Below are positions 12,766-24,092 of a stretch of DNA of 64,000 nucleotides, piece after piece. The translations under genes were made by a program, and so were the position numbers. Below the pieces are notes generated by a model. It had not been told where the DNA came from and made no database searches. It saw only the letters and a program-made list of their open reading frames with translations. The stretch is from assembly GCA_963921825.1 (NCBI GenBank), contig OY997588.1, positions 82,713,043 through 82,777,042 of the forward strand, given 5' to 3'. The DNA comes from Erodium maritimum. Its lineage: Eukaryota; Streptophyta; Magnoliopsida; Geraniales; Geraniaceae. The number at the start of each line of letters is the position of its first letter. The stretch's first letter is position 1.

Positions 12766-13211
12766 TAGTCTTTTTAAAAGAACAATCAGAAAAAAAAAGA
12801 AAACTAGTATCAAATGGAGTTTGAAAGGAAAGACGGGAACAAAATTGAAGATACTCAAAGAGAACTTTCAAATTTAAATATAAGGTGTTATTCCATGTCT
12901 CAACCCCCATCTTTTGTTTATTATCAAATTATTACCCTAAATGTATGAAATTATTATATAGCAAAGTTGACCGTAATTTATTGCGTTTTTCGTCCTCAAG
13001 GTTAACGACTGTTTAGTGAGTAACAGGAAAAGTTGATAGGTCAAAGTTGTGATTTGAGAATAAACGAAAGATCTACGTTATGACATCAAGTTTTCGCATG
13101 CCACTTTCGGAAAGTTTTAGAGCATGTGTCAGGCATGTGACTGGTATTTCACGGAGTTAGTCACACTTAACAGATTTTGATACATTTTGAAATTTAATTG
13201 GTAAAACCTGT

Positions 13212-14877
13212 CCAATCATATGTCTCTCTATGAAGGCTGTGTCAACCGGAGATGAAAGTTCCCCGGCGTCCAATCTCGGCCCTTTCCTTCTCCGACTTCT
13301 GTTCGACCCTTTTATCCACATATGACCGGTACTGCAGGATTGTAGCCCGTTCTACCTTTCCACCTCGTAGTGTTAAGCCTGTTCCAGCTACTACTGGTGG
13401 AGCTCCAGTCAAATCAAAACCAAGGAGGAAGGTCGAGAAGAAGATGGTTTCAGGGTTAGAGAAACAGGCAGAGGGTAAGGTTTCTTCATCTGTCAACCCC
13501 AGTTCCGGCCAGGTGATAGCAAAATCACGGACTGCTCCGTCAAACAAATCGGTGTCAAAAAACAGAGCACATCGACGTTTAAAGCCAATTACTTATCAGT
13601 TGCAAGAAGACGAGGTGTTTGTGTGCAACCTACCTTACGGAACCAAGGCCGAGTGGGTTCGTAACGTTTTTGGCGAGTTTGGCGACATAAAGTCTTGCTA
13701 TGTTTTGTCCCGACCAAATCGAAACCACAATTTTTATGGTTTTGTGCGGTACGGGAATCAGGAAGAGGCATCTCAGGCTGTGGCTTGCCTCAATGGGTTC
13801 AAAATTAATGGTTTCTCTTTGTTTGTTGCAATTGCTCGTCGTTAGAGTGCTCAGGCGTCGAAACAGAGCATCGGTGTTGATGGGTCTCTCACCTTGCAAC
13901 AACAGGGGATTGAAGGGACGAGTGTCGCCTCTGGTGTACTGGAGAAAGGAGGAGGAGATCAGGCCGAGATTCCTGTTCCGACGTCTTCTCCGGTAACTTA
14001 GACTTGCCGGAGTTCGGCAATCGGAGTAAGTTTGTTCCACTGGTCTCGGGGGAGATCTGTGACTCCATGATTCTCGCGAATTCAAGTTTGGAAACCATCT
14101 CGACTGATCCTGCAGATTTGGTCACAGCTCTAGCAAATTTTGATCGCGATTATTTTGGAGAAGAAGCCGCAATCAATGGGTCAGCGCCAATATTTTCGGT
14201 TGACGTGGAGAAAGAATTGATTACGGCAGTTCCAGAGGCCAGCGTGGATCCTGAGTCTTTAGGGCTTTCACGGGATGGGCTTCCAAGGGCCCATGTGGAT
14301 GAGGTCCAAGAAGCCCAGGTCCAATGTGGGTTGGTTCCTCAAGGTACTGACCCACTGCCATTAAATGACCCGGTTCAGGATAAGAGTAGCTCGAAGGATA
14401 ATCCGGCGGAGGGTAGTCCTTGGAAAGAAGCTCTTCTCAAACCGCAGAAACTTAAACTTTCCGACAAGGGTCGCCAATCGAAGCTACCCTCTAGAGTTTC
14501 GACTCGCCAGAGTCGACCTCCTAATTTCTTTGGCAATTACTATACCTTGCAAATCTCAACCCATTCCAGGAGTCGAGAGAGGTTGGTTAATCCCGTGGAC
14601 ATTGGGAAGCAGGTGCAAGATGCTCGGATAGCTCATGCAGCTAAACTTCAAGATGCTCAGCTAGCTCACCAAGCTAAGGCCTTTGATGATCCGACTTTGA
14701 CTTCAGAAGGTGAAGAGTGGGTCACTGATGGGTGATTTCGTGTTCTCTTTCGGGTTTTGTTTCGGGAATTGTTCCCGCAGCTCCTACTGAGTGCTCATTT
14801 GTAATGGTTGTCTTTGGGTTGATCCTCCTTGGATCTTACCTTTTTTTTAATAAATTTTTCGCGCTTATCCAAAAAAA
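13212..14877 (+). mobile_element. LINE derivative lacking ORF2, nested in the Mutator-like element
   Basis: The insert is flanked by TTGGTAAAACCTGT on both sides (ending 13211 and starting about 14880). It ends in ...CGCGCTTATCC plus A9, the usual plant L1 tail. It carries an ORF1-like region with an RNA-recognition motif, as in the BNR group of plant LINEs, but no endonuclease or reverse transcriptase. It was therefore mobilised in trans or lost ORF2. Confidence 0.8.
13252..14735 (+). pseudogene. Broken LINE ORF1 protein with RNA-recognition motif
   Basis: The first frame (13252-13845) encodes an RRM at about residues 120-195 (VFVCNLP as RNP2-like, NFYGFVRYG as RNP1-like). It ends at a TAG, but the same frame stays open to about 13,999. 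A shift is then needed to reach the next long frame (14004-14735, 243 codons), which is hydrophilic and ends in repeated AHAAKLQDAQLAH-like segments. The role in LINEs is RNA binding in the retrotransposition particle. The start codon is uncertain. At least one stop and one frameshift mean it is not functional as one protein. A host RRM gene is less likely given the tail and the flanking duplication. Confidence 0.65.
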
Positions 14878-15413
14878 AATTGGTAAAACCTGTTACTATT
14901 TGATAATTTTCATACATCTGGGTTATGATTTGGTAATTGACCTTAATACAGTGCGGTGACATAGAGTTCTTTCTAGATATAATCACGTGAAAAATATACA
15001 GGAAAAACGCTATGTCACCTCATTGTACTATAGTCAATTACCAAATCATAACTCATACGTATCATATGTCTTACATAGTAATAAGTTTGACAAATTAATT
15101 CTCAAAATGTATTAAAATCTGTCAAGTGTGACCGACTCCGTGAAATACCAGTCACATTGTCACGTGCCTCTAAAACATTCTTGAAATGACATGAGAAAAT
15201 TTGATATCATAAGTCATAACGTAGACTTTTCGTTGATTCTCATATCATAATCCCGGCCTATCAACTTTTCATGTTACTCACTTAACGGACGTTAAACTTG
15301 AGGACAGAAAATGACAAACGGTACGGCCAACGTTACTGCATCAGAACGAATGTTTGCTTGGGTTAGGATTTAGTAATAAACGAAATGTGAGGGTAAGGAC
15401 ATCGAGTTACCCC

Positions 15414-15847
15414 AAATATATATACACACACACATATAGTTTACAAGACATGAGATAAAAACTAGAAAGTAGAAACCAAAACATAAATAATAAACTTCTT
15501 GACCGTAATTATTTTCCTTTTTGAAAACATTAGCCTTAATTTTGAATAATAATCATACAAGACATCTATTTTGAAACAGAAGTAACAGATTGAGCACATA
15601 CAGAATCTTCAAAAATTGAGAAAACCAAATATCATGTTTTTAGCAGAGTAGGAAATTCTTCAATACCCATATAAGATGAAACTTTTCAGGTTATTACTGA
15701 CTAAATTTAAACACAAAAAGGTCACTCCTACAGTCTTCAACCATTCACCTTCACAACTTGTCATATACACAAAAATCACACTTCCACTTTCAACTGCATA
15801 AGTACATTCCTCCCTCTCAAAGCAACCAATCATTCAACACTCACAAA
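15414..15847. other. 3' flank of the WEB-family gene, no separate gene
   Basis: AT-rich sequence containing a short TA/CA repeat at about 15,415-15,440 and the likely 3' untranslated region of the minus-strand WEB-family gene. Nothing else is supported. Confidence 0.5.
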
Positions 15848-17938
15848 TCAAATGGGATGCTCGCCTGGCAGATAAGAAGGCGAGCCACCTTCAACCTGGT
15901 TCTTCTTCTTGTGAAAGATACCGGTCAAACTAGGCATGAGTACCTTCTTCGATATAAATGTTGTCGACTTCTCCAGCTTCCTAGCCTCGAGTTGGGGGTT
16001 CTGCATTTGCATCTTGTAGTGTTGAGGGGATGAAGCTGGTGACTTTGCTGTCTCTGCCAGAATCCGAGCTGCAGCTTCAGCTGCCTTCTTTTGCTCTCTT
16101 TCACGCCACCTCCTGAGCTCTCCCTCCACTGCCTTTCTTGCTGCCTCAGCCATCTCAGCTTTCTTCAAAGCAACCTCTGTTGCAGCCTTCATTTCCTCTA
16201 TCTCCTTCTGAGTTGCCCCCAACTTATTAAGGGCCTCATTTTCACTGGACTTCACTGCTTCCACCTGAGCCATGGCGGCAGATACTTTCATTTCAGCCAG
16301 TGTTTCGGATTCCTCAACCTTACGACTCAGAGACTCGAACTCTTCCTTGGAGATAGTAATATTGGCCCCAGATTCTGACGTTGAGGAACGAGCAGCGCTA
16401 GTTCTCTCAGACAAGATCTTAATCTGATCAAGGGCCTTCGCCTCTGCTGTTTTTGCCACTTCAGCTTCTTCCAGAGCAACTCTTACCTTTTTCTCGGCTT
16501 CTTCCAGCACACCTCTGGTTGTTTCAGCTTCCTTCTTCAGCTCTTGAGCTTGCTTCAACATTTCTTCAGACTCTTGGCGTGCCTTCTCTGTTTCTAGAGT
16601 AAGCTGGTTGAAGGTCAAGATCATATCATCAGATACACCCCTCACTTTGGATTCTTCTGCAATGCATGCTTCGAGCTCAGATTTGCTTTTCCGAAGCTTA
16701 ACATGGAGATTCCCAGCAATGGATTCTGTTTCTGCTTCCTTTTTCATCAGTTCGGAATGTTCTTTTTTCACATTCTCTAGCTCCACCTTCAGAGATTCTA
16801 CCAAGCTTCGGAGAGAGCTTTCCTCCTCAGCTACCTTCAGTAGTGACTCCTTAGCTTCATCCAGCTCTGATGTCACGGTTTGCACGGAGTCTAGATCTGA
16901 AGCCTTGGCACCTTCCATCTGCTTTTGCAGTGAACCAATCTCACTCACTGTTTCAGTTAGTTGCACTTCAAGGTTTCGAGTGAGTTCGGGATCAAACTCC
17001 TTTTTCAAAGCAAGAAGCCTTTTAGTTGATGCTTCCAAAGTAGCCTTGTACGACTCCTGCACATCCTTCTCAGCAAATATCTTAGCATGCTCCTGCTGTG
17101 CTTGTAAGGAAGCAATCTTTACTTGACCAATTGATTCCTGCAAGGTCAAAATCTCCTTGGAGAGCTCACCAGCTTTCTCCACATTTGTTTTGGCAGCATG
17201 CTCCGCTTTGGCTGCATGCTCGAGTGCAGCAACTTTCGCTTCCAAGGATGCATCACAATCCTGACGGATTTTTCTTAATTCTTGCTTAGCATCATTAAGC
17301 TCTGTGATGGCAATGGTATACATTTTTCTTGCAGTTTCCATGTCTTCCTCCCGTGCACCATTACTTACAGAAAGGGCACCGTTGTTTGCTTCTTCAAGTG
17401 GTTTGAGCTGACTGTTAGCAGCCTCAGTTGCCTTAACAGCTGATTCTTTGGATTCACAAACAGTTTTGAGCTTCAGAGTCAGTTCTTCAACCGTTCTTTT
17501 GGCCCTTTCAAGCTCTACAAGAGCTTGAACCTTGGTAATTTCGGCATTCTTTAGTTGATCCACCAATTTGTTTAGTTGTTTCTGAGCCAGGTGGAGCTGT
17601 GTCTCCTTGGCCAATACCCTCTGCATTAAAACACAACCAAGAATCAATTATATATTTTCAAATGGAACAAGGGCCAACAGCTCCTCGCATGATTTTTTTT
17701 GGAACGGGCCCCTCGCATGATTAGCTGCAAATTTTTGCAGCATTGTAGTTTGAAGGATGGGCATTACCTCTGCAGATTGAGGTTTTGTTTTCTTGATGGC
17801 AGCTCTTTCTCCAGAAAAAGCACCTTCACCAAATAAGGACACGGCATCCTTAACAGATTGAAATGGTGAGCTTGTGTCTATCTCTCCCACCTCCACTTTA
17901 TGAGTTTCCGGAGAATTTTGACGTCCTTTAGCAACCAT
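15848..17938 (-). CDS. WEB-family coiled-coil protein (DUF827 type)
   Basis: Two coding exons, 17938-17768 and 17620-15848, join in frame to 647 codons plus stop. The N-terminus has the conserved motif VGEIDTSSPFQSVKDAVSLFGE, shared by WEB/PMI2-related proteins. Residues about 60-590 are almost continuous coiled coil rich in Glu, Lys, Ala and Leu. The tail has SKKVLMPSLTGIFHKKKNQ and ends SPSYLPGEHPI. Relatives WEB1 and PMI2 act in light-driven chloroplast movement and its actin filaments; the role of this subgroup is inferred. The ATG at 17938 is chosen because the frame upstream is closed shortly before and lies in a probable leader exon (17977-17939). Leader exons further upstream are listed separately. 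Confidence 0.92.
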
Positions 17939-18120
17939 ACTGCTCAATTTTTAGATCACTGTTTTGTTAGAACCCGCCTGTTTAAGCAAACAAAAAAGGA
18001 AATGGAACATAGTAAGAGCATGAAGAAAATAATGATAATTACGACTCCTAGTATTCAATTATTCTTGTTAATATACCATATACCATTTAAGTGTTATGTT
18101 TAGTTTCTACTTATATTAAA

Positions 18121-18360
18121 GGGTTGATTGCCAGAAGTTACCCTTATGTATTGGTCATGTGCAGAAAACTACCCTAAGTTATGGTAACTTAGTGGACAAA
18201 ATTTAGGCCAAATTTTCGACACTTTTGCCTTATTGTTCAATTCTTAGAACATGTAAATGATCTGTGGCCAAAAGATAGTGTATCTTATTGGTCACTTTTA
18301 ACCTTGGGGTAGTTTTCCGCATGTGACCAATACTTAAGGGTAACTTTTGACAACTAACCC
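18121..18360. mobile_element. Mutator-type MITE, 240 bp, perfect 9-bp duplication
   Basis: The terminal inverted repeats are about 55 bp, from GGGTTGATTGCCAGAAGTTA to its counterpart ending AACTAACCC. They enclose about 130 bp. TATATTAAA is repeated exactly at 18112-18120 and 18361-18369. It lies in the long leader intron of the WEB-family gene. Confidence 0.85.
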
Positions 18361-18369
18361 TATATTAAA

Positions 18370-21001
18370 TTTGTATTATAATATTTCCCCATCTATCTAC
18401 TTGGCATTCAAAATTGACTCGCATCAACTATGATTATGTCATACGCATACAAATACACCAAGGGATCTTGTCCTAGAAGATCCTATGAGAGATAAAGATA
18501 TCTTCATAACATTCCCCCCTACATTGATAATTATGACAAAGAATCTAGAAGTGCCCTTTCACAAACATATATAGTCGATGTAGAAAGCATATCAAGCCCC
18601 CTTTAATGACCTTCCAAATTCACAACACTTTGGACATAGTTTACCTATACCACATGTGACCCATTTAATCTTAGTCTAAATATCGTAACACTTGTGTCAA
18701 CTGCTTAGGACCTAATAAAGCTGGGTAAACTCAATCATAGACATCAAATCAAACCTTCTATTGTAGTATAGGTAGAAATTGAGAAAAGCACTATGTCATG
18801 GTGTTATGAGCTTAGAACAAGCACAACATGGCAGCAAGAGATAGAAAACAAATGGAATGGTGATTATGAAGTTTCCTCCACAGTGCCTAATTATACTAGT
18901 TGTGCCTATTGCATGTTCTCATCCAACATTCCATCATCTTTTGAAGATTAGAGTGGTTAGTTATTTTCTCTACTTGTTTTCATGCCATCATACTTAAAAG
19001 ATAGGAAGCCAACTTGTATATATATTGGTTTGTAAACGAATGAATGTAGTCAAGAAAAAAAATTGAATTAGTGAATTAGTGTTAGCAAATTGAGATCTTA
19101 AGTTCTTTCTAATTGTGCTCATGAGATCCTGCTTTGCTTTGGGAACGACTCAACTAGCTTTGAAGAGAAGAGAGAGGGGTCGGAAAGCGAAAGGGGTGAG
19201 CATATGTAGCTCCTGAGCTTTTATTGGAGGATTTCAGATAATGTGGTCATGTCGAGCGACAGAAAGGAGTCTGAAGATTGAGAGAGCTATCTCGTTAATC
19301 AATCTTTGAAGTTATCCCATAACTTGGTCAAAATCTGAGACCGTAACACGTGGGGTATAAGGTAGGTCATATTCGTATGAAGATTTACATAACTTACTAG
19401 TCATACACATCCACAGTGAATTAGCAATAGGCTTATAGATAATATATAGTCTCCAAAGAAATCTTCCTGCATTTAGAAGCTAGGCCTACTAAACATATAA
19501 TCCAAATTTACACCAAACCTAATTCCAAAATCATATACTAAGAGCATGTCCAACGCAAACGAATGGACTGGAAATCTTGGATTTCGTGAGCAAATGGCAG
19601 CTGATCTAGACGGTTGTGGTGGACAATTAGTGAGCAGACGAGACCGGGCAAAAACAAGAACACTGAGGCGAATCGTTTGGAGTTGGGACAATTGCAAGAT
19701 GAAGAAGCCAAGAGAGTTGTATAGACTCGAGAGACACATAGTTAACTCAACCGACACCATAATCAACTCTATAGACTCTTGGGATCATGTTAATCAACTC
19801 GATAGACTCTTGGGCTCACAATAATCAACTTTGTGGACTCTTGGGTTCACAATAATAACCTCAATATACTCTTTGGCCTAAAAACTCTCTCTAAAAAACC
19901 ACCCGTTTTTGGAAACCCTTCTCATTGTCCCATCTCTGTTGTTGGTGGCTTTGAGGTTTCCTCTGGGTGATAGCGTAGACGTCGATGACTCCTTCTCTAC
20001 ATGTGGTTTTGTTGTGATTCTCCGCACCATCCTCTCGTCTCTTGGCGCCGTTTTGCTTATGGCGCCCGATGGCCCTCAGATTGAACTCGTTGCCCTCATG
20101 CCCTGTCCTTGACCTTTTCTCCGTCGTCTAAGGCATTAGAGCTCCTTGCCCGGTTGCCCGGTATCGATTCATTGGTACCGACATTCCCTCTTTAGGTCGC
20201 CACTTGGTGTTGACTAATGAGGGGTTACCTGAGGGTCGAGAGAGGGGATTTTGTTTATGGTTAGCGGTGATGTTTGCTCCTCTTTCGTGGTCCTAATTTA
20301 TCGGCTTGCGGTCTCATTTCGTAGGTGTGTTTGGAGTTGTGTCTCTTGGTGTTGGCAACCGATTCTTGTTCTCGGTGATTGTCGGAGGCTGGAGCTAGCT
20401 TAGGCGGGGTTTGGGCATGAGGTTGGTTGACGGCGTTTTTTGGCTCACGATGGAACACAGGGTTCTGTTTGCATTGTCGCAAGAGTGGCGGCGCTCGAAT
20501 CGGATGGCGTGTTGGGCAGTCTTGACCGTCATGGTCCCAAGATTTGCTTGTTGGTTGTTCTAGTTCCCTATGCCTATTAGTGTTTGTTGTTTGGGCTTAA
20601 TGCCGTTGTTTTGTTTGGACTTTTGATCAGGTTGTTTTGGCCCATGTTGGGTCATTAGAGTTTCAACACTTGTGTTGTAATTGGGGCGAATCAGAGAGGG
20701 GTTACCTTGGCTCTTCTTTATATTTTGGAAAGTTGAGTGTTTTACAAGAATTTATTGATAGAAAAAAAAACTATTGGGTTACTCTTAGTGATATTCTAAC
20801 GTCTGCTTATGAACGAAAAATAAATATAAGGTAGAGATGATAAATGGGAAAAATGCCATGAAATGCCCATTTCTCCTATAGTAATTCAGCCTATAAATTA
20901 CTCATTTCTCCCCATCTCGAATGCCATGAAATTAGTCTGCTCAAAACTGCTCCAATCACTATCTTTTATCATACTCGAAGTGCTAAAAAAATGCCATGAC
21001 C
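18370..21001. other. Long leader-intron sequence of the WEB-family gene with a possible retroposon
   Basis: No convincing gene. Three imperfect copies of a roughly 37-bp unit (tagactcttggg...caataatcaact) lie at about 19,765-19,875. The stretch from about 19,900 is less AT-rich and ends in A9 at about 20,762-20,770, like a LINE-type tail, but I found no matching duplication or domain. Confidence 0.4.
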
Positions 21002-21061
21002 GCATCAAGAAACTACTATCTTCCGATAAAACCTTGTTCTACACAACTAAGGGGAACCTAA

Positions 21062-22211
21062 GAGCATCTACAGTGGTCGGCGAGGAGCAGCTGGCGAGGA
21101 GAAGGCGCCGGCGAGGAACAGGCGGGGAGCTGGCGAGGAAGCTGCTGGCGAGATGGGTAGCCGTTAACGTCCTCGCCAGCACATCTCGCTGGCGATGTGC
21201 TGTCTGATCTCCTCGGGTTGCGCGCCGGCCGTCGGCGATGAAGGAGCTGGCGACACGTGGCTGGTCGCTGGCAGCATTAAAAAAAAAATTCACTTTTCAC
21301 CCCTATAAATACTAACCCAAAATTCATTTTTAAACACACACTCAATTTCTCTCTTCTACTACACTTCCAAAAGTCGTATTCCAATTTCTTTCGCTATGTC
21401 TGATCCCGCCAAAGTTCGTCCGTCCGTCTGTCCGACAAAGGCCAAAGCAAAGCGTGTCTTGTGGACCGACGAGGAGGACTGCAAGCTAGTTCAAGCTTGG
21501 ATGCACCACCCGTACGACTGGGGGGCCATCGCTGAGGAACTGGAATCTACTCGGGGCCCGGATGATTCAGTGAGGTCGTGGAAGCATTGCAAAGACCACT
21601 GGCTGTGGACGAATCCCAAAGTGACGTTCTTCCAAGGGCTGTTTGTGAAGAACTGCAGGGACCATAGGAGCGGCCGGAACGATGCGGAAATCATGAAGTT
21701 GACCGAGGAGCAATACATGAAGGCTTGTGGGCATCCATTCACATGGAAACACTGGTGGGATCTTATCAAAGGAGAACACTAATGGAATTCTCATTAACGT
21801 GTTTGTTTTAATTTTCGTATGTGTTGGCGGATTTCTCATTTGCAATTTGTTTTTCTTTTTTTTATTACTTTCCTTGGTTTAGTTTCTTTTGTGTTGGTTT
21901 CTTTTTATTTGCGTTGTTTAATGAGTACCTCTACCCTTTTATGTTATCGGGCATTCCATTTTTAGTTTCCTTTGTGTTATCGATCTTTCAGTATTTTTTG
22001 TTTTTAAATAAAATTAGTATGATCTATTCAAAATCTGTTTTAAAAAAAAAACATTGAAAAACTAAAATTATTTGCATCTCGCCGGTGCCTCCCCGCCAGC
22101 CCACTGCATAGCTCGCTGGCGGTGAGCTGGCGAGATGAATTAATCCAATTAATTTATTACATCTCGCCGGCGCCATCTCGCCGGCTGCCGGCGAGATGAC
22201 TGTGGATGCTC
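21062..22211 (+). mobile_element. PIF/Harbinger element carrying only the Myb/SANT-type ORF
   Basis: The 1,150-bp element begins GAGCATCTACAGT and ends ACTGTGGATGCTC, inverted repeats with one mismatch. It is flanked by TAA on both sides (21059-21061 and 22212-22214), the three-base duplication typical of this superfamily. Subterminal blocks at both ends are GC-rich hairpins. It carries the DNA-binding accessory ORF but no DDE transposase. Confidence 0.9.
21396..21782 (+). CDS. Harbinger Myb/SANT-like accessory protein
   Basis: A single 128-codon frame. Residues about 18-85 form a trihelix/Myb-like unit (RVLWTDEEDCKLVQAWMHH near the start, SWKHCKDHWLW in the second half), as in the accessory proteins of PIF/Harbinger elements that bring the transposase to the element ends. 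Family members often have longer C-terminal parts, so this may be a shortened version. An AT-rich TATAAATA box lies about 90 bp upstream (near 21,304). The frame is intact and the element's ends are clear, so it could still be expressed. It could act in trans with a transposase elsewhere; none is in the window. Confidence 0.75.
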   Translation: MSDPAKVRPSVCPTKAKAKRVLWTDEEDCKLVQAWMHHPYDWGAIAEELESTRGPDDSVRSWKHCKDHWLWTNPKVTFFQGLFVKNCRDHRSGRNDAEIMKLTEEQYMKACGHPFTWKHWWDLIKGEH

Positions 22212-22716
22212 TAAACCTATGACACTTGCTCCTGCTTGAAAACTTCAAAAATTCAGTGCTATGCCTCAGATAGACACTAGAACAAACACTCATTTTGAGG
22301 GCACGGAATGCCCACCATGTCAGCATCAAGAAACTACTATCTTACAATAAAACCTTGTTCTACACAACTAAGGGAAACCTAAACCTATGACACTTGCCCC
22401 TGCTTGAAAACTTTAAAAGTTCAGTGTTATGCCTCAGATAGACACTAGAACAAAAACTCATTACGAGGGCTGGGAATGCCCACCATAGGCTCAAATGAGT
22501 CATATCTCAAAATAAAAATAAAAAATAAAGTGCAGAAAAATTAGCTTTTGCTTAGCTGGTACATTGGACATGAACCAAAATGAAGGATATATCCAAAATC
22601 ACAAAAATTAGCTTTTCCTTAGCTAGCACTTTCATACTAGGCATTTGTAGTGTCAAGAATATCCAAATATCATATATTTGCAGACAGATAAGCAAGTACA
22701 TGTGCAAACAAAATAC

Positions 22717-22791
22717 CTTATTAATCTTCACCAAATCCTTCAATCAAATAGACCCCAACTACAGCTCAATGAGCTCGAGCTCAAACCCTAT
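22717..22791 (-). other. Probable 5' untranslated exon B of the WEB-family gene
   Basis: On the minus strand a pyrimidine tract ending ATGTGCAG precedes the exon and AATAAG|GTATTT closes it. The next suitable acceptor downstream on that strand is TTTGCTTAAACAG just before 17,977, in the exon that holds the WEB start codon. This is inferred from splice signals only. Confidence 0.5.
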
Positions 22792-22930
22792 CTGCACATA
22801 AAAAAAAAATTATTAGAAAAATTGTGCATTTCCCATTTCTAATAATCCTAAGACAGAAACAAGTTACATCAGAGAAGCACCAAATCACTCCAGAACAAGA
22901 GCAAAAAAGAAGCACAAAGCTTAAAAGTAC

Positions 22931-23335
22931 CTCAAACCGATTGTCCCGGAAAGTCCCAATCAAACACTAGGAGAAGGACCATCAAAGGTGAAAGCCGGAG
23001 AGTCACTATCAGCGGTCAATGTCTCCAAACAGTCCCCCAACGAAGCACAACAGCCCACGATCGTCTTCACCGATGCTCATGATTCTTCAAAAAACCCATG
23101 AAACATTCGACCGGCAAAAGAAAAACCCACCGAGAATATTCGCTGGTTTGAAAGAATCTCCGCCGCGTTGATTCACTTTCCCGAGAAAGACAATTTTCCC
23201 GGAAAATTCATAGAGATTCGAAGAGAGAAACCAGAGAAAGGGTCCCAGAGAAGTATAGAAAATCGTGCGATAATTGTAGAGAGAGAAAGGGAGAGCTTGA
23301 AAATTCAAATGCTCTTCTTCCGAAACGAATTTGAT
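22931..23335 (-). other. Probable 5' untranslated exon A of the WEB-family gene, with a short upstream frame
   Basis: The minus strand from about 23,335 is CT-rich, like a plant leader, and ends at a donor (TTTGAG|GTACTT at 22931/22930). An upstream open frame of 23 codons runs from 23080 to 23009. The start is approximate. It could instead belong to a separate transcript. Confidence 0.45.
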
Positions 23336-24092
23336 ATGAGCAGGTCAGTGGAGAGGAAAGGCGGCAATCCTGTGTGCGCAAAATCAGGTGAAACCTCTGA
23401 ACAGCTACGCTGATAGTGTGTTGTACCCTTGAGGTAATGGAAAGAAAATGAAGACGCACAACATGATAGTGCGTGAGCTGAGGTGTAGAGGACCCGAGCC
23501 CCAGGTCAAAAGAGCCACGTAAGCAGATGGCGCCGGCCAAAGACAAGTGTGATGAGACGATGACAGGAAAAGAGTGGGGAGAGGGTCCGTTTTAGCTGTT
23601 TCGTACGACATGGATGGATCTTTCTGTCTCGGACGCCCACTTCTATTTTGTATTCTCATCTTTGGACCATCAGTAAGTTAGTATAGCTGTAAAAAGAAAA
23701 ATATTTGGGTGAGAGCACAAACAACGGGCCGGCCCTGAGGCCCGACCCGCGTGTTTGTGGTCTGCGGGACGCGGGCCGTCCTATTGTGGGACGGCTTCTA
23801 TGCGGCCCGCAGTTCGCAAATACGCGGGTCGGGCCTCGGCCCTCGCCCCTCGCACGCGGACCGGCACGTGTCCCTCGCCCTGCGTCCCTCGCTCGCTCCA
23901 GTCCTCTCGCGTGGCGACATGTGTCCCTGCAATGAAAAAAAATCCGACTGTTTGAAAACGTCAGTAACGGCTATTTTTTTTAATTAAATCTAAAACAATT
24001 TAAACCCTATAAATACCCCAACCTCATTTTTTTTCACACCCACTCTCCCATTCCCACATTCTACTCTCTCATTTCCAATATTCTCGTGAAAA

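Larger units (their letters stand above)
12884..15413. mobile_element. Mutator-like element with long terminal inverted repeats and a nested LINE
   Basis: The left arm begins GGTGTTATTCCATGTC and the right arm ends GGACATCGAGTTACCCC. The inverted arms continue for roughly 300 bp each (about 12,884-13,200 and 15,090-15,413), sharing blocks such as gtcaca(c)tt and aacttttcatgttactca. The flanks AAATATAAG and AAATATATA agree at seven of nine positions, compatible with an old 9-bp duplication. No MULE transposase is seen. The coding-like centre belongs to a nested retroposon. The ends are the same type as those of the element at 52,357-52,846. Confidence 0.7.
21002..22487. repeat. Local duplication that preserves the empty site of the Harbinger element
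   Basis: A roughly 166-bp unit is present twice. Copy 1 (21,002-21,061 plus 22,215-22,321) is split by the Harbinger element. Copy 2 (22,322-22,487) is uninterrupted. Shared text includes aagaaactactatctt, tctacacaactaaggg, acctatgacacttgc and tgcctcagatagacacta. Confidence 0.85.

Noticed and set aside
16608..17126. A 172-codon Ser-rich frame on the plus strand
   Set aside because: Shadow of the WEB-family coiled-coil coding exon on the minus strand.
19546..19562. gagcatgtccaacgc as a Harbinger or hAT end
   Set aside because: No matching inverted end or target duplication was found in the next several kilobases.
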